Shown here: positions 1 to 6,437 of the stretch, piece by piece
Layout: each line of letters opens with the position of its first letter
Position numbering within the stretch: the first letter of the stretch is position 1
DNA from: Pelagophyceae sp. CCMP2097
Lineage: Eukaryota > Sar > Pelagophyceae
Length of the DNA stretch: 15,576 nt
Direction: 5' to 3'
Assembly: GCA_026770575.1 (NCBI GenBank)
Contig: MU657165.1
Location: 60,396-75,971 of the forward strand
The notes under the pieces: generated by a model
The model's database searches: none
Told to the model about the DNA's origin: nothing
What the model saw: only the letters and a program-made list of their open reading frames with translations
Translations under genes and position numbers: made by a program

Positions 1-1598
1 AAGCACGTTTCCGCCGGGAGGCCGACGTCGTTGTGGTCGAGCACCATGAGCGCGGGCGGCACGTGCGCCGTGGGGCCGCCGTGGGCGGCGGGCGTCGGCT
101 CGGCAACGGCGACCGCTACGTTCGACGCAAGGCCTTTGCAGTGGTTGTCGGATTGCGCCAAAGCGGCCGCGGGGCACGGTAGCGGCAGCGCAGCCGTCGC
201 GGGGGAGACGTTCTCTTGGTCAGGCGGTGCCACGAGCGCTGGTTGGCTTTGCACCGGGAGGCAGTCGGGGGCGGGGCGGATGGCGTCGCGATTGTTGGCG
301 CGGCGCTCGCGCTTGCACGCTTTCGTGGCTCGCGAAGGTCGGACGACACGGAGTGAGACGGCGGTGCTCGCGTCTGCAGCAACGCGCGCAGCTTCTGCGC
401 ACTTTGCTGCCTTCTCGATCGACTTTCGAGCATTTCGGGCAGCGCGCGCGGCGTCGTAGCGGTCAGACAGGAGCTGCGCGGCGCACGCGGCATCTGCACG
501 GGCCGCGGCGTTCGCGGCGAGCTTTCGAGTAGCGCGGGCGGCCCGTTTGGCGACCATGGCAATGTGTTCACGCTCGACGTTGGCGGAGAGCTCTGCGTTG
601 GCCACGGCCATGGCGAGGACGTCGGAAACGGTGGAGTGGTTGCGCTGGGGCCCAAAGGCGTGCATGGCGTGCACGGCGTCGGCCTCGGTGGCGAGCGCGG
701 CGTCGGCTGCGTCGGCCGCGGCGTGGGCGTCGGCAGAAAGAGCGGCGTTTGCGTCGATCGCAGCGAGGCGGTCGCGCTCAGCCTCGGCGGCGAGCGTGGC
801 GTCGGCTGCGTCGGCCGCGGCGTGGCCGTGGGCGGAGAGGGCGGCGCGTGCGTGGGCGGCATCGGCCGCGGCGCAGCGCTTGGCGTTTGCGTCGGCCGCA
901 GCGAGGCGGCGGTTTCGCTTGGCATGCGCAGAGACCGCGGGGTCGACTGCGTGGGCCGCGGCGTGGCCGTGGGCGGAGAGAGCGGCGCGTGCGTTTGCGG
1001 CGTCGGCCGCGGCGCAGCGTTTGGCGTTTGCGTCGGCCGCAGCGAGGCGGCGGTTTCGCTTGGCACGCGCAGAGACCGCGGGGTCGACTGCGTGGGCCGC
1101 GGCGTGGCCGTGGGCGGAGAGAGCAGCGCGTGCGTTTGCGGCGTCGGCCGCGGCGCAGCGTTTAACGCAAAGAGCGGCATTAGCGACGGCCGCAGCGAGT
1201 TGGTCGCGCTCAGCCTCGGCGGCGATTGCGGCGTCGGCTGCGTCGGCCGCGGCGTGGCCGTGGGCGGAGAGAGCGGCGCGTTTGTGGGCGGCGTCGGCCG
1301 CGGCGCAGCGTTTGGCGTTTGCGTCGGCCGCAGCGAGGCGGCGGTTTCGCTTGGCATGCGCGGAAACCGCGGGGTCGACTGCGTCAGCCACAGCGTGGGC
1401 GTCGACGCAGAGAGCGGCGCGTGCGTTTGCGGCGTCGGCCGCTGCGCAGCGTTTAACGCAGAGAGCGGCGTTTGCGTCGGCCGCAGCGAGGCGGTCGCGT
1501 TCAGCCTCGGCGGCGAGGGCGGCGTCGGCTGCGCCAGCCGCGGCGTGGGCGTCGGTGGAGAGAGCCGCGCGGACCTCCTCCTCGTGAGCGATCGACAT
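1..1598 (-). CDS. Ala-rich coil-like repeat protein (partial, C-terminus outside window)
   Basis: The ATG at 1598-1596 opens a frame with no stop down to the window edge, giving at least 532 residues. I chose this frame over two other long open frames because its composition is the most protein-like. It starts MSIAHEEEV and continues with helical Ala-rich repeats mixing acidic and basic residues (AERDRLAAADANAAL, KRCAAADAANARAAL, SAHGHAAADAADA). About residues 1-300 are repeats, several with a 47-residue (141-nt) period. The part after about residue 330 is less repetitive, with basic helical stretches (NARKSIEKAAKCAEAARVAA), then a Pro-rich, probably disordered segment (APPDQENVSP). I see no catalytic motif, signal peptide or membrane segment and recognise no family; a structural or scaffold role is only a guess. 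The frame stays open upstream to about 1787 with plausible sequence (NFGDIVENVQKFFSS), so a spliced upstream exon is possible. The ATG at 1598 is the first in-frame ATG I found. Confidence 0.55.
   Translation of the reverse strand, partial: MSIAHEEEVRAALSTDAHAAAGAADAALAAEAERDRLAAADANAALCVKRCAAADAANARAALCVDAHAVADAVDPAVSAHAKRNRRLAAADANAKRCAAADAAHKRAALSAHGHAAADAADAAIAAEAERDQLAAAVANAALCVKRCAAADAANARAALSAHGHAAAHAVDPAVSARAKRNRRLAAADANAKRCAAADAANARAALSAHGHAAAHAVDPAVSAHAKRNRRLAAADANAKRCAAADAAHARAALSAHGHAAADAADATLAAEAERDRLAAIDANAALSADAHAAADAADAALATEADAVHAMHAFGPQRNHSTVSDVLAMAVANAELSANVEREHIAMVAKRAARATRKLAANAAARADAACAAQLLSDRYDAARAARNARKSIEKAAKCAEAARVAADASTAVSLRVVRPSRATKACKRERRANNRDAIRPAPDCLPVQSQPALVAPPDQENVSPATAALPLPCPAAALAQSDNHCKGLASNVAVAVAEPTPAAHGGPTAHVPPALMVLDHNDVGLPAETC
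690..1585 (-). repeat. Tandem in-frame repeats, some of 141 nt (47 codons)
   Basis: Near-identical blocks recur inside the Ala-rich coding region. The block containing gagaccgcggggtcgac at 931 recurs at 1072, exactly 141 nt later, and a related copy lies near 1366. Each block encodes VDPAVSA, a basic patch (AKRNRR), LAAADANAKRCAAADAA and ARAALSAHGHAA. Other copies replace the VDPAVSA part with AAEAERD. The period is a multiple of three, so copy-number change would preserve the frame. The repeats keep all three minus-strand frames and several plus-strand frames open. Confidence 0.75.
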
Positions 1599-1786
1599 GT
1601 CGCCCCCGTGAAATTCTTCGTTGCGTTCCAGGGCTTCGTTTGGGGCGCGGTTTTGGGCTGGGGTATGAAACGATCCGGCGCACGTGATGTCGTCCGTCGC
1701 TTGCCGATCAAGATTGTACGAGCCGCGCGGCGCCGACGAGAAGAACTTTTGCACGTTCTCAACAATATCGCCGAAATTGGTCGAAG

Positions 1787-2508
1787 CTCGACGCGGATCG
1801 AGTGCTCTTGGCAGGTGGCCACAACGACGCCAATCAATTTCTGAACACGACGGAGATCTTCCACCTCTCGACGCACACAATCACGGCGGGGCCGAACATG
1901 CTGTCGGCACGAGGTCACTGTGCTGCCATCGCACTGGATGCACGCAGGATCCTCGTCGGCGGCGGCTACGGCGGGTCTCATCTGCCGACCACCGAGATCC
2001 TCAGCTTGGACACGATGACCTTTACGCCAGGGCCCTCCATGGCCTATGAACGCGAAGGACGCACTGTCGTCGTGCTTGACGAGCACCGCATCATGGTCGC
2101 CGGTGGTGAGATGAATTTGACTGCAGGACAGTTGAATACGACGGAGATCCTCGAAACCCGGATCATGTCGTTCACGCCCGGTCCAACGATGAGCTCGGCG
2201 CGCTCTCACTGCGCGGCAGCGAGTTCGCGCAGCACGTCCTCATCATCGGCGGCGAAGAGGCGGAGGACACGACGTTGGCTACGACGGAGCTCCTCGACGC
2301 GGCGACGATGGAGTTCGCGCCCGGCCCGGCCATGCTGGCTGGACGCGATCGATTCGCTGCCATCCGACTCGACGTCGCGGGCGGACATCCCCGGATCCTT
2401 GTCGTGGGGGGTGCTCGTAACGCAAGCACCTTGTCGACGACGGAGATCCTCGCCGTGGAGCCGCAGTACGGCGCTCGGTCGGCGCGCCGCCGCCCGCTGC
2501 CGGACTGA
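1787..2508 (+). pseudogene. Kelch-repeat protein, 5'-truncated and frameshifted
   Basis: Five Kelch-like motifs follow one another on the plus strand: RVLLAGG, RILVGGG, RIMVAGG, HVLIIGG and RILVVGG. Between them lie TTEI(F/L) strands and GPxM turns (FTPGPSM, FTPGPTM, FAPGPAM). The spacing of roughly 45 residues is that of Kelch blades, which build beta-propellers used for protein binding or, in galactose oxidase relatives, oxidation. The first motif starts abruptly at about 1787 (LDADRVLLAGG) with no ATG and no Kelch sequence upstream; an AG just before 1787 could be a splice acceptor. The frame changes near 2219: SSARSHCAA in one frame, then SEFAQHVLIIGG in the next, as expected from loss of one base. 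The stop is TGA at 2506-2508. A full propeller usually needs six or seven blades, so this is incomplete. It may be a decayed fragment, or a real gene with an assembly error and an unseen first exon. Confidence 0.6.
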
Positions 2509-3100
2509 CGCGTTTGACGGCCTGCGCACGCGCCCGCCCAGACGTGCGGGCGGCGAGCCGTCCGACTCATAATCGCGCAGCCGCCCGTTGGGGATCTGGC
2601 CCGCCCACCGACGTGCGCATGCGCCCTCCGGTGTGCGCAACGCAGGCCCGCGTGGGTGCGACGTCTGACGTTTATGCTTCTATAAGGGGTATCGCCCTGC
2701 GCTTCGCCTGCAGGCCTGCCCTCCGGATCCGAGCTCCGCGCCGAGATTTTTCATGCACGTGCTGAGTTGGTTGAGCCGACTCCGCCAGGGATACAATGTT
2801 GTAAAGTCCTTCGGGGCCCGCCGCCCTGTGATTCCTAAACTCGGCCTAGCGGCGAAGGGCCCGGGCTTTCTTCTGGGCTTGGGCCGCAGGGAAGTTCAGG
2901 GACGGCCTGTTTGCTAACTCCTCGGCGAACGCGGCCTCGGCGGCGGCGGCGTCGGCAGGCGTGGCGCGCGCGCTCACGGTCCGTCTACGTCCGTCCAAGG
3001 GTCGCAAGCCATCCTTTTGCGCGGCGCGGCGGCGGTGTTTCGGCGGCGGCGCAGGACTTCGTGCTTGCGGCTCGCGGCCTGGACTGCGCGAGGTCTGCGG
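2509..3100. other. Spacer without a recognised gene
   Basis: The stretch begins directly after the Kelch stop. A TATA-like TATAAGG lies at about 2681-2687, but no convincing gene follows it. From about 2840 it becomes GC-rich and Ala/Arg-coding in several frames at once. One minus-strand frame ending at 2846 has a fairly natural tail (FAEELANRPSLNFPAAQ), but two other frames are equally open and no family is recognisable, so I do not call a gene. Confidence 0.5.
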
Positions 3101-3169
3101 TTGCGCGTTCGGCGGCGACGGCGTCCGCGCGCGCGCGCGCATCGCGCGCAGACGCACGCGCGCATCGCG
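3101..3169 (+). repeat. Inverted repeat, left arm (69 nt)
   Basis: This arm is the reverse complement of 3424-3492 with one mismatch over 69 nt (gacggc against ggcggc). It is very GC-rich and includes a (GC)n run of 14 nt. Read on the minus strand it encodes RDARVRLRAMRARARTP. Confidence 0.8.
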
Positions 3170-3423
3170 AATTCCCCGAGCCAAGTGCCCGAAAGCCGCG
3201 GGGAAGAGGACTCACCAAGCTTCGAGTCTCGGAGTCGCGGGGAAGCAAATTTCGTGTTCCGGTGCCTCTTCGCGCGCGCGCGCACCTCGAGGCCGAGCGC
3301 GCGCGCCGCCGCCGCGTTGCCGACCTCGAGGCCGTCTGCGCCGAGTGGGCCGCGCACTTTGGCCCGCGCGCCGACGGCCGCGGCCGCCTCGACGACGCGC
3401 AGGGCGCGCTCGGCCTCGAGGCG

Positions 3424-3492
3424 CGCGATGCGCGCGTGCGTCTGCGCGCGATGCGCGCGCGCGCGCGGACGCCGCCGCCGCCGAACGCGCAA
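3424..3492 (-). repeat. Inverted repeat, right arm (69 nt)
   Basis: Reverse complement of 3101-3169. Read on the plus strand it encodes the same peptide, RDARVRLRAMRARARTP, as the left arm does on the minus strand. The arms are separated by 254 nt of Ala/Arg-coding sequence. Confidence 0.8.
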
Positions 3493-3536
3493 GGGCTGGG
3501 CGGGACCGCGTCGGATCGAACGGCCCTGAAACTGCA

Positions 3537-3555
3537 CCGGACCTAACGTGGGGGG
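3537..3555 (+). repeat. Direct repeat copy 1 (CTAACGTGGGGGG motif)
   Basis: The 19 nt ccggacctaacgtgggggg recur at 3751-3769 with one change (c to t). The copies are 214 nt apart and bracket a segment with no recognised gene. They could be remnants of element ends or a shared protein-binding site. Confidence 0.6.
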
Positions 3556-3750
3556 AGTTTTCAACGCGATGCGCGCGTCGTGGTTGAGCAGCGCGTGGAC
3601 GAGCAGTGCAGTGACAAGGAGAGCTCCAAAGATTTCCGTAGAAACAGGACACCGAGCGTACCTGGCGGATGGGACGCGTCCGACGAGGAAGCGGGCCTAC
3701 GGTACAGAAGGATTTCAAGCCCCTCTCTCGAGGCTCCTTGTCACCGCACG

Positions 3751-3769
3751 CCGGATCTAACGTGGGGGG
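3751..3769 (+). repeat. Direct repeat copy 2 (CTAACGTGGGGGG motif)
   Basis: Second copy of the motif at 3537-3555, reading ccggatctaacgtgggggg and followed by two further G residues. Confidence 0.6.
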
Positions 3770-3821
3770 GGGACGGACAAAGTCGAGGACTTGGAGACCC
3801 TGGAAGCCCGGGCCCATTATT

Positions 3822-4045
3822 ATAGGAATTCCTAGCTTGAAAAAAGTGAACTTGTCTACATGTAATTCCATCATCGAGTCTGAAGGATCTGAGCGCGCTG
3901 AGCGCATCGGCGTCAGCAGGAGATGCGCATAGCACATGCGCTTTGGTTCTTGCTCGTTAAAGCGTTTTAGGCGACGTTATGCAAAGTGCGAGGTCAGCTT
4001 GAAAGTAGTTTGAAGAGAAAAAAAAGTGAAGCTAGGAATTCCTAT
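3822..4045. mobile_element. Possible MITE-like element with 17-nt terminal inverted repeats
   Basis: The ends are perfect inverted copies: ataggaattcctagctt at 3822-3838 and aagctaggaattcctat at 4029-4045. The 224-nt unit has no coding capacity I can support and is clearly more AT-rich than the flanking genes. The core TAGGAATTCCTA of each end is itself palindromic. Each end also has an A-run followed by GTGAA nearby. Size, terminal repeats and lack of an ORF fit a non-autonomous DNA transposon. I see no clear target-site duplication beyond a possible TA or AT, so this is tentative. Confidence 0.4.
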
Positions 4046-4166
4046 TCGAGTCTACGATAGCAGGTAGTACGGACCAAACCGCGAGGTTCCTTCAATGAGA
4101 CATGGACGCCGCTCGAGAGCCCGAGGCCACTTTGTGCTGAGAGCCCGAGTCTTCCAAAGGCTTCGT

Positions 4167-4182
4167 TAGGCTATTGACAATG
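4167..4182 (+). repeat. 16-nt direct repeat copy 1
   Basis: The 16 nt taggctattgacaatg recur identically at 4216-4231, 49 nt downstream. Similarity continues imperfectly into the following bases (tatgagaaaaatg against tatgaaaaagatg). Confidence 0.75.
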
Positions 4183-4215
4183 TAGTGTATGAGAAAAATG
4201 GCGGCGCCCCGGGCC

Positions 4216-4231
4216 TAGGCTATTGACAATG
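4216..4231 (+). repeat. 16-nt direct repeat copy 2
   Basis: Identical to 4167-4182. It lies about 30 nt beyond the 3' end of the MYG1 gene, in the region that would hold that gene's 3' UTR on the minus strand. Confidence 0.75.
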
Positions 4232-4264
4232 GTTATGAAAAAGATGCGGTTCGTCCATCCGGGC

Positions 4265-5414
4265 CTACTCGCCCTGTTTGATGGCGGCGTGGGCCATGGC
4301 GAGGGCGCCTTCGCGGTTTGCGTGGCCGCCGATGAAGCCTCCCGCGTGGCAAAACTTGCAATCGACGATGCCCGACGCCGCGGAGAGCGCGGCGTCGCGG
4401 AGGCCGCGCCAGGCCTCTGGTAGAGAGAGGCGGTTCGTGAACGCGGTGCCCTCGACGGTGACGGCCTGGACGCGCCACATGCCGGAGCCGTCCTCGTACA
4501 ACACGAACTTGATCAGAGGCATTACACCGTGCAGCCGCTCCAGCTCGTACAAGTGGCCCTTCCAAGGCATGCCGCCCGACTCGAAGCAGACGACTTGGGC
4601 CGTGGAGGGCGACACGGATTGGCGCTGCAGCAGCGCCTTTTCCACGAGGTCGCGCGCGGGGAGCCAGCCCTCGACGATGGCGGCCAGCTGTTCCTTGAAC
4701 TCGCCGCCCGTCATCGCGGAAGCGTCCTCGAAGCGCGCGTCCTCATCGGCGGCGTCGACGTTTTGCTCGTTCCACCGCGGGTTGAGGCGCGCCACGCGGC
4801 TCGAGAGGGACGTGCCCTCGCGGTACCTCATGACGTCGGCAATCTCGATGCCGTTGTCCACCGCGTCGACGCCCTCGATCATGTCGCCGTAGAGCTTGCC
4901 GTAGGCGGCGTCGAGCCACCGAGAATCGGCGAGCTCGCGCGGGTACATGGCCCGCAGCACGTCCTTGCCGAAGTGCTTGTACACCAAGCCCGTCGCGCTC
5001 AGCTTCGTGCGCTTGAACTTGCACGTGTCAAACGTCTCCGAGAAACCGCGCTGGTGGTGGTCGAAGCGCAGCGCCGCCTGCGAAGGAAGCGTCAGCGCCG
5101 ACGTCTGCGAGACATGTCTCTCAAAGCGTCATCCGCCGACTCGCCGGGTCGTACACGCCGCCGACGTCGATGACGATGTCGAGGGGCTGGAGGACGGCGA
5201 GGTCGCGCGACCGGACGAGCTTGGCCTCGCGCCTGGACGTGCGCGTCTCTAAGAGCAACCCCTCTCTTCTATCCACGCACCACTGCGGGAGCTGTCTCAG
5301 CATCCAGACGCCGAGGGCCTCGTCGCACTGGAACGTGCCCGAGTGCGTGCCGATGGTGGCCTCGCCTCTGCGCTTCTTCAGGTCGGTTTCCATCGGCTCA
5401 GCCATGCTCGACAT
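4265..5414 (-). CDS. MYG1: MYG1 family nuclease / DHH-like hydrolase (UPF0160), 3 exons
   Basis: Exons (minus): 5414-5281, 5232-5145, 5077-4265; 344 residues, complete. MYG1 proteins are metal-dependent 3'-5' RNA exonucleases, nuclear and mitochondrial in animals. Seen here: THSGTFQCDEAL (23-34), VRSRD (51-55), VIDVGG (65-70), the metal-site motif RFDHHQRGF (78-86), EGVDAVDNGIE, SSRVARLNP, PWKGHLYELE, LPEAWRGLRD and the end HAGGFIGGHANREGALAMA, all in family order. Length is close to other members. Intron 1 (5233-5280, 48 nt) has donor GTGCGT, acceptor TCCAG and no in-frame stop; removing it gives PQWREAKLVRSRD, which fits the family. Intron 2 (5078-5144, 67 nt) has a GC donor (GCGAGT); removing it gives GGVYDPAALRFDHHQ. 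The start is the first in-frame ATG; the Arg-rich open frame upstream begins with TTG, so no mitochondrial presequence is shown unless another exon exists. Residue 29 is Gln where the family normally has His. Confidence 0.93.
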
Positions 5415-5536
5415 GTCCCGCGCCCGAGTCGTCTTGACTCCCCTACGGTGCGCAGACCGCCGCGCGAATAGGCCGTACGCGAGGCGCAGCAGCAGGCAAG
5501 CTCGGAGAGACGTCGTTCGAACTCCGAAGCGTGTGA

Positions 5537-5809
5537 AGCGATTTTTTCGGCGCGGCACAAGCCGACTCCCTTTTTGCAAGTTTTGACTCTTTCAGAGTAT
5601 TTTGCACGTGGCATGACACGTGGAGTACAAGGGGTATCGCCAATGACGCCGAGGACTTTCTGGCAATCGGAGTGTTCGTCGGTTGGAGTTTGGCGCTGTT
5701 GGGAGTGATAGAGGACGTCGCGCTGAGTCCCATGATGCCCGGTCCCACAAAAATCTTTTGTAAAAAACGCTCAAACGAAAAATCCGAACGTCTGTTTTGG
5801 CTCGTCTGA
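5537..5809 (+). other. Unassigned reading frame with one possible membrane segment
   Basis: This frame is open from after a stop at 5534 to TGA at 5807-5809 and lacks a start ATG near its beginning. It encodes about 90 residues of natural-looking composition: SFDSFRVFCTWHDTW, then a hydrophobic stretch FLAIGVFVGWSLALLGVI (about residues 41-58 of the frame), then SPMMPGP and a charged tail KKRSNEKSERLFWLV. The DNA is less GC-rich than the flanking genes. It could be a last exon whose upstream exons are not visible (AG sites at about 5539 and 5594), a decayed membrane-protein fragment, or chance. I recognise no family. The minus-strand frame over the same bases is less convincing. Confidence 0.3.
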
Positions 5810-6155
5810 AGCGCCACTCGCGGCACTCGTACGGGGCCGGTCATATACCACCCCAGTGCGTATGGACCCACCCCGCCACATAGCCAGAATTTCGATCCCT
5901 GCGGTCAGCGATAGCCAGCCGGGCCCGAACCTTCGCAATACGGTGGCAAAATCAAGTCAAAATCAAGGTAAGGAGGCAAATAAAGATTTTATCAAGTCCA
6001 AAATATTTGGGGAAACGCTTGTTCACGCCCTTGCAAGGCGCCCTCCTCGAGGCTGATCATGTCACGGACACCCCGGGGGGCAGGGAGGCCCATAGCGACC
6101 ACGCCCACCCCCGCAGGCTGCCAGTGAGGTCGGCTTTATCGCCGATACCCTGGTA
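5810..6155. other. Spacer, moderate GC, no supported gene
   Basis: The sequence is more AT-rich than most of the window around 5930-6020. A short plus-strand frame (ATG at 5862, stop at 6054-6056) contains a consensus-like donor AAG|GTAAGG at about 5968, but I could not find an acceptor that restores a frame. No RNA gene is recognisable. Confidence 0.4.
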
Positions 6156-6437
6156 ATGGGCCAATGGGACTCGGTACTACAAGAACACAAGAACACCGGG
6201 TACCCCGACGAGGTAAACGAGGGCGCCGGCGGCTTTGAGAAAATGCGTCGGATTATCGCGTGTGAGACGCGCGGCGCAGAGAGGCGGCTGTGGCAAAGGC
6301 CGGGAGCCGGAAAAGAGCATAAGAGAGGGCGCGGTGGCTGCAGGGGCAGTCATCGGAAAAGTGGAGGTACGGCGCGACGGCGCGTCGGAAGTAGAGTGCG
6401 CGCAGTGAATGGCATACCGCGGGGGAAGTGTAGCTAG
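6156..6437 (+). other. Small unassigned ORF, 93 codons
   Basis: The ATG at 6156 opens a frame whose first 40 or so residues look natural (MGQWDSVLQEHKNTGYPDEV, then GAGGFEKMRRIIACE), followed by a Gly/Arg-rich tail that may be non-coding. The frame is also open upstream to about 6093; an acceptor-like CCCCCGCAG at about 6109-6117 could begin an exon reading AASEVGFIADTLVMGQW. It overlaps the GH45 stop codon by a few bases on the opposite strand. No family is recognised; it may be a gene fragment or chance. Confidence 0.25.

Noticed and set aside
564..1844. Gly/Val-rich plus-strand open frame
   Set aside because: It is antisense to the repeat protein and is explained by the 141-nt repeats. 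The VGRGVGVG pattern has no match to a known architecture.
116..2209. 697-codon minus-strand open frame rich in Pro, Thr and Arg
   Set aside because: It crosses the Kelch region on the opposite strand and has low-quality Arg-rich sequence at both ends. The Ala-rich frame over 1-1598 is more protein-like; this one is kept open by repeat periodicity and GC bias.
3121..3480. GC-alternating runs as possible Z-DNA or CpG regulatory island
   Set aside because: The whole window is very GC-rich, so the runs are not distinctive without a background calculation.
3212..3937. 241-codon minus-strand open frame across the repeats and the MITE-like end
   Set aside because: It runs through an inverted repeat, a direct repeat and spacer, with no recognisable motif and an Arg/Ala-rich GC artefact at its end.
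5415..5579. Arg-rich N-terminal extension of MYG1 resembling a mitochondrial presequence
   Set aside because: The frame begins with TTG and contains no ATG before 5414, so it is not supported as translated unless an upstream exon exists.
5443..5871. 142-codon minus-strand open frame upstream of MYG1
   Set aside because: It is antisense to the orphan frame at 5537-5809 and has no recognisable motif. It cannot be joined in frame to MYG1 with a splice I could support.
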